Of a stretch of 38,138 nt of DNA, positions 9,711 through 19,595 are shown in pieces. The notes beneath the pieces are model-generated. The model did not search any database and had not been told where the DNA came from. It worked only from the letters and a program-made list of their open reading frames with translations. Made by a program: the position numbers and the translations under genes. The stretch covers positions 1-38,138 of the forward strand of contig JAUCBJ010002562.1 of the NCBI GenBank assembly GCA_032718475.1. Direction: 5' to 3'. Every line of letters begins with the position of its first letter. The first letter of the stretch is position 1. The DNA is from Nemertoderma westbladi. Lineage: Eukaryota; Xenacoelomorpha; Nemertodermatida; Nemertodermatidae.

Positions 9711-11189
9711 TTAGTCTGTCTTGGTCTGATTTTCTTTCCATCACATTACCTTCTGAATCTGTGATAATTTAATGAATCATACATGGAGTCTAGGAATTTA
9801 CGGGGTCTAGGGAACAGATTGGTCATAAGAGATCTTAATAATGTGTATAAATATTAGAATAAATAAATGTGTAATAAAGAAGTTAAATAAATTATTTATT
9901 AATAATTATTTATTGTGCCGATTACATGTTGCAGTTGTATTTAAGTGGTGCTTATTAATGCAAAGAGGGAGTTGTTCTACCAAACTGGAACTCTTAATTA
10001 GTTAATTACGTTTAGTTTTTATGTATTTATTTATATTATTATAATAATTTATGTATTATTTTATATATAGAGCTAAGTTTAATTTCACTTCTTCCGTCTA
10101 GGGTATGACTGAATTCATATGGCGCTTTATTCCTCTTGCGCCATTACTTTATTTTCATGCCATACAACTAAACTACACGTCATGTTCTTATTTGCCACGT
10201 ATATTAGCATACGTAAGTCGTCCTAGTGGTGGGGATAACGCATTCAAGAATACCGTTATCAGTGTAAAACAATTAAGGGGGAGGATCATGTTTCAGTGGC
10301 ACGTTATTCAAACCAAAACAATAAACTATAGTCAATTGAACAACCTGTTCTATTGATTTTATATATTTGCAGTTTTATTTTTGGAAGTAATCAGCTCTTA
10401 TTTGCGTCGATTTTCCACTGGAGAGGGATTAATTTTGTATTGCGCCAAAAGTTAGCCCTATCTGAAAATAGAATCAGTTATTGCATTAATTATGTCAAAC
10501 ATTATTTTTAGCGAAAGGATTTCATTTCCCGAGCGGTTAAGTTTATTTCTACTTTATTTCCCTGCAATAAATTGTTTTTATTAATTTGGAAAATGTTATT
10601 TATGTGGGGTGGGTGAGTGAGAACTGCGATGCGAGATTGAAATATAAATGTAATAATTGATAGATTCAATATTTTGGACAAACCTAGTCTGCGGGTTTCG
10701 GTTTCAGAAGCCATAATTGCCAATATATGTATCTAGCCATAGTATAATTATAACTAACTGTACGCTGAGATGGCTGGCAGGTTTCATGCACGAAGGCCCT
10801 AGCTAGACCTGTTGGTATAACATACAGTGTAAAACCTATTTATGGTATTTTTATTATTTAATTGTTATAATTAATTTTGTGTATTTCGTACATTTTTATG
10901 TTTGACGTATTATACTTAATGTCTTAACGAATTATGTTTTACTCAGGCTATATTTGCTGCTTAACATTGATTATAATGTAACAATATAATATTATATAAT
11001 GTAACTTTGAAGGCTGAAACGTATTATTTGCAAAGTCTCCCACTTCCGATTCCCTCTCCCTATATCACAATTTGTCACATAATTCTCGCACTGACCCCTA
11101 GTACATAATCACCTGAATTTTATTTCATAGTCTCAAATATTAATTGACCCGAAGTAATAGCGAGTTGTTGTAGCACATTATAACTATTA
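9711..11189. other. AT-rich spacer, no gene recognised
   Basis: Mostly AT-rich sequence with short open frames of random composition. GTGGGGTGGGTGAGTGAGAA at about 10600-10620 resembles GGGTGGGTGAGTCAGAA near 18850, so part of it may belong to the dispersed family noted at 11190 and 18755. Confidence 0.4.
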
Positions 11190-11300
11190 CACCATGTCCT
11201 GGAATATAGTCTTTATTCAGGCACCTGCCCCTCCCCCCTCCCTTTTTTTTCTACAAATCGTAATGAGATTGCATGAAATTTGAAACAGATAGCCTCTGTT
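11190..11300 (+). repeat. Dispersed repeat copy 1 (second copy near 18755)
   Basis: ACACCATGTCCTGGAATATA, then CTACAAATC, then GATTGCATGAAATTTGAAAC recur in the same order and orientation at about 18755-18830. The copy here has an insertion with a C/T-rich run. No coding capacity. Family unknown. Confidence 0.6.
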
Positions 11301-11614
11301 AAGCTTTTGCGGCAAAAATGTGGCGTTTTTGTGCAATTCGCGAACTACTCTAAAAGTGCCAGCATTATTTTATAGCACTATAGAATTTATAGATTTATGC
11401 CCTCGAGCGTCTGTTTTGGTATCGAGTTACCAATGACAAAATCTTCCAGCTGTTTCTTTATGCGTAGAGCCCATGTTGTATTTCGGCCAATCAGCCCTTG
11501 TGATATATATAAAATGACGCAATACGGCAAAAACTCACTTCCTGTGATTCCGACTTTGACCAGAAACATCAGCGGCCAGATGTCTTTTCTATCTAATCTA
11601 TTAACAACTTTCAT

Positions 11615-12269
11615 ACTCTTTGCACTAACCACACTCTCCACTTGCACTCTTTGCACTAACCACACTCTCCACTTGCACTCTTTGCACTAACCACACTCTC
11701 CACTTGCACTCTTTGCACTAACCACACTCTCCACTTGCACTCTTTGCACTAACCACACTCTCCACTTGCACTCTTTGCACTAACCACACTCTCCACTTGC
11801 ACTCTTTGCACTAACCACACTCTCCACTTGCACTATTTGCACTAACCACACTCTCCACTTGCACTCTTTGCACTAACCACACTCTCCACTTGCACTCTTT
11901 GCACTAACCACACTCTCCACTTGCACTCTTTGCACTAACCACACTCTCCACTTGCACTCTTTGCACTAACCACACTCTCCACTTGCACTCTTTGCACTAA
12001 CCACACTCTCCACTTGCACTCTTTGCACTAACCACACTCTCCACTTGCACTCTTTGCACTAACCACACTCTCCACTTGCACTCTTTGCACTAACCACACT
12101 CTCCACTTGCACTCTTTGCACTAACCACACTCTCCACTTGCACTCTTTGCACTAACCACACTCTCCACTTGCACTCTTTGCACTAACCACACTCTCCACT
12201 TGCACTCTTTGCACTAACCACACTCTCCACTTGCACTCTTTGCACTAACCACACTCTCCACTTGCACTC
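11615..12269. repeat. 31-bp minisatellite, about 21 nearly identical units
   Basis: The unit is ACTCTTTGCACTAACCACACTCTCCACTTGC. By eye I find essentially one substitution in the whole array (CTATTTGCAC near 11830), so it is young or strongly homogenised. On the minus strand each unit reads GTGTG-GTTAGTGCA, a 5'-splice-site-like string that shares ten bases with the 69-bp array at 31-34 kb. Confidence 0.95.
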
Positions 12270-12429
12270 ACTGATTACCAAACTTGCACTGTCTGACTGT
12301 TGACACTGCCGCCACCGGCCACCGCATACTACAGTATATACTGTTTTATGCTGTTATAATATATTGTGTTGTAACCTATTTGATTGATGCTTATATTTGG
12401 AGGATACTAAGAATAACCGTTAACTCCCT

Positions 12430-12905
12430 TGGCTTTCTTGATTATTGAGGTAAGCAGAGAGGACGTACGTGAGCTGAATTTCTCCTTATATGCGAGTAAA
12501 ATTGGTGACAGTCGGCAATTTGGCGTGTTTCAGTACTATTGTTAGTGACGTGAGTGTGAGTGAATAATTATACATTCCTAAAGAATGTAAACATTTGCGT
12601 TATCGCATGCCCATCCGTTGTAATTAGTATAAGTCATAACTCTGCGTAGTATTTAAAGCGCAGCACCTGAAAGGAACTGTTGCTATTTCCCTGAAAATAA
12701 ACATATTTTTGGAGTTATATAGTAGAGATCAATCGAATAATACAAAGTAGCCTACACCTCTCTCTGCCATAGAATCCAGTCTCCCACACCCTGTGGGTCA
12801 TACGCCGCGGTAGACTGACTTCGGCTGTGGTCATATTTTGTACGGGCTGTCAGACATAAATTAGCAGGTTAAACTGTTAAAGGTCTAAAAGCGCGAACAC
12901 CCTCC
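12430..12905 (+). repeat. Dispersed repeat family B, copy 1 (second copy 22000-22575)
   Basis: Shares ordered blocks in the same orientation with 22000-22575: TTCTTGAT..TGAGGTAAG, GTAAGTCATAACTCTG, AAAGGAACTGTT, ATCAATCGAATAATACA, GAATCCAGTCTCCC and GGTTAAACTG..AAAGGTCT..AAGCGCGAAC. No reading frame and no obvious terminal repeats. It looks like an unclassified interspersed element of about 0.5 kb. Confidence 0.65.
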
Positions 12906-12924
12906 TCCTTGCTTGGTGAGCCAT

Positions 12925-13030
12925 AATTTTTATTCTCGCTTTCATTCCTTAGCAACAAGTGTTTAAAAAGGTGTCTCGGGCGAAATTGCACCAGTTCTTC
13001 ACCCTTATAGTGATTTGTTGGTACTATTAG
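12925..13030 (+). repeat. Dispersed repeat fragment (second copy about 18870-18975)
   Basis: TTTAAAAAGGTGT, ATTGCACCAGT and CCTTATAGTGAT recur in the same order at about 18900-18970. Probably part of the same family as the block at 11190, because at 18755-18975 the two parts lie side by side. Confidence 0.5.
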
Positions 13031-13489
13031 AAAGCTTGCTATGCAAGGATTCCTATTTATTATATAAAACAATCGGAATTTCGTCTTAAAATAGCTGATA
13101 TATGAGCGTTTAAAACGTGCATTGTTTTGCATATGAGCGAGGCTATTTTATTCTATTAAATAAATGCAACCACGATACCATTTCCAAAAACTATTTAAGT
13201 ATTATTTCTCGCTGTTATCAAAACTGACTTTTATTGCATTTTTGGTTGCTAAACATTAGAGCTTTTGCAAACCTGTAAAGCAGATGTTAAGTCAATATAA
13301 AAACAAAGCTTGAAAGAAGCATTAATATGTCTAGAAATAGAATGTAAATGTCTAGAATATTTCTACAGTAGTAGATAAAAAACACTTAAACATTGAAATT
13401 TGTTGTAAAATCTGACACTTTTTCACCCACTTGTCAAAATCTTGATCTTATGTTATTTGAGGTAAGAAAAAACCAAACCTTGAGGAAGC
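13031..13489. other. AT-rich spacer, nothing recognised
   Basis: AT-rich non-repetitive sequence between dispersed repeats and retroelement fragments. I find no supported feature. Confidence 0.4.
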
Positions 13490-13620
13490 CAACTGTAATG
13501 AGCTGAGGAGCCGTTGGGCTCCCTCTAGTGATTCTGAGAGTACTCCTACTCTAAGTGATCATCAAAGTCTAGATCATAGGTGCTTGGCTGCATCTCCTCG
13601 AATTATGGAGCCAGTAGAGG
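13490..13620 (-). mobile_element. Fragment of an RTE-like reverse transcriptase core
   Basis: On the minus strand, a decayed FADD-like catalytic motif (now reading Phe-Asp-Asp-His with stops nearby) is followed by LEGAQRLLSSL-like coding. GGCTCCTCAGCTCATTA matches, base for base, the junction sequence at 20692-20708 in the plus-strand RTE element. It lies downstream of the 3' end of the neighbouring RTE fragment, so it is a separate or rearranged piece. Confidence 0.5.
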
Positions 13621-13669
13621 GTGTTACCACCACCCAATCTTCATTATGATGGTCTAAGGACATGCGTCT

Positions 13670-14145
13670 ATCTATAATCGGCCTGCTGCATTGCAGCTGC
13701 AAATTGAAATGCTATGCTGGATGAACAACAATATTTTTTCCACCACCACGCAATCCACAATTGGCATGCTCCAATGCAGCGTGTATTAAGAATGCTTATG
13801 CTGGATTATCAACAAAGTTGCACCGCCACAACTCCCTATCCCCCATGACTTTCTCTCGAGATTACCCGCATCTTAAAGGCCAGAATCCTTTAAGAGGCAT
13901 CCTAGGAAAGTCATGGGCTGTCCAACATGCTTGTTTTCTCCATGGGGCTGCCAATGGACAATATTGTGCACAGGCTGGTCCTCACGGCGAAAGCAATATC
14001 CTTTTTTTTGTGTCGTGTCACCATGGAAGACACCCCATTGAATTTTAAATGGATCTGTGTGACCATCAGAAGTAGACACAAATGTCTTCGAACCATCGTA
14101 TAGTGATCTGATTGCTGCAATAATTTCCTCACGAATTCCATGTAT
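13670..14145 (-). mobile_element. 3' end of an RTE-like non-LTR retrotransposon (decayed)
   Basis: The minus strand carries the same C-terminal region as the element at 20.8-21.4 kb: FRREDQPVHN, HWQPHGENKH, GQPMTFL and LKDSGL in a row. The untranslated tail follows, containing TGCAGCTGCAATGCAGCA (found near 13690 and at about 21426-21444). The reading frame is broken in several places. Two tail-like segments (near 13680-13720 and 13755-13810) suggest nested or duplicated 3' ends. Confidence 0.7.
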
Positions 14146-15569
14146 GCTAAACGAACATATATGATTGAATCTATAATAATTTTAAAGTTAAAGTTAATAC
14201 AATTAAATATAAAATGGACAAATTGATTACAATTCTTTATTTATTCGCAATCAAATAAAGGCATCAAAAGGCACCACTTACTATAAAATACATAGCAATG
14301 AGTATAATAATATACATAATAATATATAATACAGTATACAGCATTACGTAAACTTTATACAAAATAATATTCACGGGACGGAGATGAAGACATACATCCT
14401 ACACAATACATATTTACATAAAGTTGCACGATTTACAGTATTTATAGCTAGCTTATGCACACATTCGATCGAGGATAGGCTAGTTCTAAATCAAAGTAAT
14501 ACGTTTTACATATATAGGCCTACATTATTATGCAGATTTTATTACGTGATATATGATTGTCAAAAATTCCATGAAATTATGATGATTTCATTACGAAAGT
14601 AGCACTTATTCCTCAGCTTGCAGCATCTATACAGCATCTATACAGCATCAAATAAATATAATTCTTACAAAATGGTTCATTTTAACCAAATATATTTAAA
14701 AAGTTTGGTGGAAACAAATATATATAAAAGTTTGGTGGAAACAAATATATATAAAAGTGAGAGTTCAAATAAAATGAACAGACCAGGAAGACGTAATGGA
14801 GTTCTCTATTCATTATATTTATTACAACTTTGGTGGATTCCATGAAGGTGATACGATTATTGATGGTCGGCCCAGTACAACTGTCTGTTTAACTGAACCG
14901 TGACAAATTGGGCCTGATACATGATTAACTAAGCCGGTTAATAAAAGAGAACCCAAAATCGTACCAAAATTCATTTTTTTTTATTCTAAAATGAGCGACA
15001 GACAAAGAAGTAACAACTGCCCCAGTGTGTTCGGCAAAGACAGCTGTTTGTGTTCATTTCACATTCCCATTTGGGTGAAAGGAACATAAAGTTAAATCAA
15101 ACCAAAACCGTAAAATCAGTAACCAACATACTACATACAGAACAGCAGAATGTCAGACATCAGCATCAGGAAGCAACTTTATATCATTAAAATACGCGAA
15201 ATTAAATAATGAGTACCGGCGATCTAGTTCAGCTCAGTTACATGTACTCCGTTCGTACCAACAGTACTCAATAGCCAATAGTAACCAATAGTACCAACCT
15301 TACGAAGGTAAATTTTATAAACACCAATAAAATTTGTTTTTAAACATTAAATTATACGTATTACGTAATGCAATGTACGACGCTAAACAAAGATGAATTG
15401 ATACAAATCGGCCAATAATTTACAGTACAAAATGAATAACAATGATTAACTAAACGCTGATCTCTTATCTTAACGTTTTGTAGGAAAACATTGAGTTCCT
15501 AGAGTCACTATTATTCGGCTATGAACCCCACTGTGTAACACTGGTAACACGCCACAAGGGAGCAACCAA
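14146..15569. other. AT-rich 3' flank of the coiled-coil gene
   Basis: No reading frame of protein-like composition. Contains a short duplicate (AAAGTTTGGTGGAAACAAAT twice near 14700-14755). On the minus strand the first AATAAA that I find after the coiled-coil gene's stop codon is at 14980-14985. Confidence 0.4.
14980..14985 (-). terminator. Candidate polyadenylation signal of the coiled-coil gene
   Basis: TTTATT on the plus strand, AATAAA on the minus strand, about 585 bases beyond the stop codon at 15570-15572 and followed by an A-run. Plausible but unsupported by anything else. Confidence 0.25.
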
Positions 15570-15770
15570 TCACCGCGGCCGGATTTTGTGTAGTTTGCGT
15601 GTCGACGGGCTGGGAGGTCTGAAGGAGGGACTCTGAGCGCGGTTGTGGTTGGCGGTTCGCTGGAGCTGAGCGCTTAATTCGGCGACACGCTGGATCCAGT
15701 AGCTGTTGTCCAACTGAGATGGATCGGATAAACCTTGTTCCTTGAGCGCGGAGTGGATTATAGATGGGAG
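15570..15770 (-). CDS. Coiled-coil protein gene, last exon (I)
   Basis: On the minus strand CTTTTTCGCCTTGCAG is a good 3' splice site. The exon starts in phase 0 with Leu-Pro-Ser-Ile-Ile and ends in TGA at 15570-15572 after 66 codons. It has a short predicted helix (IIHSALKEQGL), a WIQRVAELSAQLQR coiled-coil segment and a basic Ser/Pro tail (SPSFRPPSPSTRKLHKIRPR). The other frames hit stops at once, which fixes the phase and makes AAG|GTCATT the matching donor of exon H. It is the C-terminus of the long coiled-coil protein. The intron before it is almost entirely a 44-bp array derived from this very splice junction. Confidence 0.65.
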   Translation of the reverse strand, partial: LPSIIHSALKEQGLSDPSQLDNSYWIQRVAELSAQLQRTANHNRAQSPSFRPPSPSTRKLHKIRPR

Positions 15771-17235
15771 CTGCAAGGCGAAAAAGTGAATAATAAATGT
15801 ATAGCGGATAGGAGCTGAGGGGAGAAAAAGTGAATAATAAATGTATAGCGGACGGGACCTGTGGGGAGAAAAAGTAAATAATAAATGTACAGAGGACGAG
15901 AGCGGTGGGGAGAAAAGTTAATAATAAATGTATAACGGACGGGAGCTGTGGGGAGAAAAAGTGAATAATAAATGTACAGAGGACGTGAGCGGTGGGGAAA
16001 AAAAGTACATAATAAATGTACAGAGGACGAGAGCGGTGGGGAGAAAAAGTAAATAATAAATGTATAGCGGACGAGAGCGGTGGGGAGAAAAAGTGAATAA
16101 TAAATGTACAGAGGACGAGTGCGGTGGGGAGAAAAAGTGAATAATAAATGTATAGCGGACGAGAGCGGGGGGGGGGGGGGGGGTAGTTAATAATAAATGT
16201 ATAGCGGACGAGAGCGGTGGGGAGAAAAAGTTAATAATAAATGTACAGAGGACGAGAGCGGTGGGGAGAAAAAGTTAATAATAAATGTATAGCGGACGGG
16301 ACCTGTGGGGAGAAAAAGTAAATAATAAATGTACAGAGGACGAGAGCGGTGGGGAGAAAAAGTGAATAATAAATGTACAGAGGACGAGAGCGGTGGGGAG
16401 AAAAAGTGAATAATAAATGTACAGAGGACGAGAGCGGTGGGGAGAAAAAGTGAATAATAAATGTACAGAGGACGAGTGCGGTGGGGAGAAAAAGTGAATA
16501 ATAAATGTATAGCGGACCGGACCTTTGGGGAGAAAAAGTAAATAATAAATGTATAGCGGACGAGAGCGGTGGGGAGAAAAAGTAAATAATAAATGTATAG
16601 CGGACGGGACCTGTGGGGAGAAAAAGTAAATAATAAATGTATAGCGGACGAGAGCGGTGGGGAGAAAAAGTAAATAATAAATGTATAGCGGACAAGAGCG
16701 GTGGGGAGAAAAAGTAAATAATAAATGTATAGCGGACGGGACCTGTGGGGAGAAAAAGTAAATAATAAATGAACAGAGGACGAGAGCGGTGGGGATAAAA
16801 AGTAAATAATAAATGTACAGCGTACGAGAGCGGTGGGGAGAAAAAGTTAATAATAAATGTACAGCGGACGAGAGCGGTGGGGAGAAAAAGTGAATAATAA
16901 TTGTATAGCGGATGAGAGCGGTGGGGAGAAAAAGTTAATAATAAATGTACAGAGGACGAGAGCGGTGGGGAGAAAAAGTGAATAATAAATGTACAGCGTA
17001 CGAGAGCGGTGGGGAGAAAAAGTTAATAATAAATGTACAGAGGACGAGAGCGGTGGGGAGAAAAAGTGAATAATAAATGTATAGCGGGTTGGAGCTGTCT
17101 GTGGGGAGAAAAAGTAAATAATAAATGTACAGAGGACGAGAGCGGTGGGGAGAAAAAGTGAATAATAAATGTATAGCGGACCGGACCTTTGGGGAGAAAA
17201 AGTTAATAATAAATGTGTAGCGGATTGGAGCTGAT
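15771..17235. repeat. 44-bp array derived from the 3' splice junction of exon I (about 33 units)
   Basis: On the minus strand one unit reads roughly CTCCCGTCCGCTATACATT, then TATTATTCACTTTTTC, then TCCCCACAG. The true junction next to it reads CACTTTTTCGCCTTGCAG|CTCCCATCTATA, so each unit contains a polypyrimidine tract, an acceptor AG and about 14 exon-like bases. A minority of units keep CACAG, CTCAG or AAAG at the acceptor. The majority have CACCG instead, which destroys it. One unit carries a 17-G run (16167-16183). The array fills most of the H-I intron. Its minus-strand open frame of 154 codons is an artefact of a stop-free unit. Confidence 0.85.
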
Positions 17236-17339
17236 GGGAGTAATACAGATAGAAGTTACCGTACTCAAAGCTATACCTAGAAATGTTACTGTACCAAAGG
17301 CTAACAAGTTACTGTACGCAACATTATGTACTTAATGAC

Positions 17340-17679
17340 CTTATCTTTAGCCATTAGTTTCAGTTTCGCGTGCTCGATAGCAGTATCTATATCGGTATCT
17401 TTGTGGGGAACGTCTCGGTGTCTTTCTACCTCCAGCTGCTGACGAAGTTCCCCGATCATTTTATTTTTTCCGTCGACTTGGAACTCGATGTGCTGTTTGT
17501 CCAGCTGTTCCCGCTCCACTAGTTGTCGCAACTGTATATTGTCTTTGTTGAGGGTCGTTAGTTGGGCGTTGAGTTGCTGAATCGAGGTCACATTGGCTTT
17601 GAGTCTCGCGTGTAGATCGTCGATGACCATCTGTTTCTCCGATAGTTCTTCCGCTTGCTCAACCTCATGGTCCTCCAGT
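17340..17679 (-). CDS. Coiled-coil protein gene, exon H
   Basis: Bounded on the minus strand by the acceptor TGTTTTATTAG|AC and the donor AAG|GTCATT. It is 340 bases, entered with one base completing a codon and left in phase 0. It matches exon G (which ends with two bases of an Arg codon) and exon I (phase 0). The peptide is a continuous coiled coil (LEDHEVEQAEELSEKQ, ARLKANVTSIQQLNAQLTTL, QLVEREQLDKQHIEF, ELRQQLEVERH) and ends LKLMAKDK. The donor GTCATT is weak. The alternative GTACAT eight bases on would bring a stop codon at the start of exon I. Confidence 0.7.
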
Positions 17680-17727
17680 CTAATAAAACATTGCAAACAA
17701 TAAGTTAGAGCGAGACCAAACAAGCTT

Positions 17728-18043
17728 ACCTACCTCCAGTGACTCCAGTAACGTGTAACATACCTAGCTTTCAGTGACTCCAGTAACGTGTAACACACAT
17801 AGCTTTCAGTGACTCCAGTAACGTGTAACACACATAGCTGTCAGTGACTCCTGTAAAACGTGTAACACACCTAGCTTTCAGTTACTCTAGTAACGTGTAA
17901 CACACCTATCTTTCAGTGACCAGTAACGCTTAACACACCTAGCTTTCAGTGACTCCTGTAAAACGTGTAACACACCTAGCTTTCAGTTACTCTAGTAACT
18001 TGTAACACACCTATCTTTCAGTGACCAGTAACGCTTAACACAC
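17728..18043. repeat. About 35-bp array derived from the 5' splice junction of exon G (9-10 units)
   Basis: Plus-strand unit: CTAGCTTTCAGTGACTCCAG then TAACGTGTAACACAC. The same sequence forms the 3' end of exon G plus its donor (minus strand: CACTGAAAGCTAG|GTGTGTTA). The unit is about 24 exon-like bases and 11 intron-like bases. Some copies have ATAG for CTAG and so lose the AG before GT. A three-unit block is itself duplicated (about 17849-17953 and 17954-18058). The array makes up nearly the whole 364-base G-H intron. Confidence 0.85.
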
Positions 18044-18268
18044 CTAGCTTTCAGTGACTCCAGTAACGCTTGTTGCTGGGCGGAGTGTGATTGTAATTCG
18101 TTGTAACGAACACTCTCCCCTCGAAGTGACTCCGACTCTATATTCAAACAGTCTACTGTCTTCTGCAGTCTACCATTAGTCTCCCTTAATTGGTCTCTTT
18201 CTGACTTCAAAGTCGAAATTGATCTGGCTTGTTCGCGAATTTTGTGTCCGAGTTTCTCATTTGCCGAT
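18044..18268 (-). CDS. Coiled-coil protein gene, exon G
   Basis: The acceptor CATTAATATAG| and the donor GCTAG|GTGTGT on the minus strand bound 225 bases: one base finishing a Lys codon, 74 codons, and two bases of an Arg codon. Both phases match the neighbouring exons. The peptide is charged and leucine-spaced (SANEKLGHKIREQARS, LKSERDQLRETNGRLQKTV, QSHSAQQQALLESLKA), which is a coiled coil. Several further copies of its last 24 bases and its donor follow in the intron. Confidence 0.75.
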
Positions 18269-18430
18269 CTATATTAATGAGAAAAATAACCATTACACCT
18301 GTAACTCAGTTATATATACATAACCTATACAATAGCAAAGCAATAATTATTAGTAATATTTATAAAAAATAAACTAAAACCCAGCCCACTCAAACTATTC
18401 TCAAGATCACAATATATTGATAAAACATAC

Positions 18431-18603
18431 TTCTGCTCAATAACCCATTGGTTGACGTTGCTAACAACCATTTCAGATTCCCTACGAAGTCTCTCCCCAT
18501 TGGCTCGAGTTTCCTCCAACGATGCCTTCAATGTGTCTACTTCTGCCTGGGAACTTTCGCCCCTTTGCTCCAGTGTAGATGTCTCGTTGGACAACCGATC
18601 GCG
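18431..18603 (-). CDS. Coiled-coil protein gene, exon F
   Basis: The acceptor TATTGTATTGCAG| and the donor CAGAA|GTATGT on the minus strand bound 173 bases, entered in phase 0 and left with two bases of a Lys codon, which exon G completes. The peptide RDRLSNETSTLEQRG, VDTLKASLEETRANGERLRR, ESEMVVSNVNQWVIEQ is coiled coil with one Trp. The phase-0 start fits a phase-0 end of exon E across a long intron of about 15 kb. I see no proof in sequence alone that E and F belong to one transcript. Confidence 0.7.
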
Positions 18604-18754
18604 CTGCAATACAATATAACAGTTAAATTCAACATTAAGTTGTTGGGAGAATCAGAACTGTTTATTCTTTCGCTGCTTTTCTTATCCTAGCAAACCGAGC
18701 CACTGAAAGCCAACCCACCCAAATGTATGTATCCTGTTAAACTACTATAATACA

Positions 18755-18975
18755 CCATGTCCTGGAATATATTATATTGGAATATATTCTACAAATCTTA
18801 ATTAGATTGCATGAAATTTGAAACAGGGAGTTTCAGGCAACTCCTCCTGGGTGGGTGAGTCAGAATTTCTATTTTTCCTCTCAATTTTTAACTACAAGCC
18901 TTTAAAAAAGGTGTTTCCGTCGATATTGCACCAGTCCCACTGCAGTTATTATTCCACCTTATAGTGATAGTGTTT
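18755..18975 (+). repeat. Dispersed repeat, second copies of the blocks at 11190 and 12925
   Basis: ACACCATGTCCTGGAATATA begins it and CCTTATAGTGAT ends it. Here the two blocks that lie 1.7 kb apart near 11.2 and 13.0 kb are adjacent. It lies in the E-F intron of the coiled-coil gene. A 13-G run follows at 19068-19080. Confidence 0.55.
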
Positions 18976-19595
18976 CACAGCGAAAATAATAATTCAGACT
19001 TACAATCAATCAGATTTACAATCAGACTTACACTCGCACATGTTCACTTCGTGTTTCCCCTGCGGGTGGGGGGGGGGGGGTCGCATGGCCCCCCTCAAAT
19101 GCTAGGAGCGGGTCAACAGCCTCCCTTGGATCCGCCACTGATTGCATTGTTGCCCAGCTACGTATGGGATAAACAAAATGTTCCAGAATATGGTTTTATA
19201 TTTAATATAATAAAATAGGCTCGCACAGGTGCAGTGTGCTTTGTGGTAATAAACGCAGACAATACAGTTTAACATTCATGTTAATAGGGTTTGTGACTCA
19301 AAAAAAAAATTTCTATAAACACGTTCATAAAATGTAAAAAGGTGTGCTGATCACGAATCTGAAAACCGTTTTTAATTTCATCCTGTTGAGGCTGAGATTG
19401 AGGGGTTTATACACAAGCGCGGGAAAATCTTAGTTTAAACGCTCTGATTTACTGTTCCACTTTCTGTTCCACTTTGTCGCTAGACAACGATAACAACATT
19501 CACTAGCTATGTAAAGGCTTTTGCGGAATTAGCTGGTTATTTTCCCCGCAAAGTACTCTGTAGGTGTTTTCTTCTCTTTTGTAGGTGTTCTGTAG

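Noticed and set aside
7267-9772. Long plus-strand frames of 180-336 codons with Ser/Pro/Val-rich 20-residue repeats
   Set aside because: The 20-bp unit lacks stops in all three frames and 20 is not a multiple of 3, so all frames stay open by arithmetic. No start context, splice sites or non-repetitive coding flank.
5752-12269. CRISPR array
   Set aside because: Units are contiguous without unique spacers and the DNA is eukaryotic.
16231-16695. 154-codon minus-strand frame of Phe/Leu/Pro/Tyr repeats
   Set aside because: Product of the stop-free 44-bp unit, which I read as repeated intron and splice-junction sequence.
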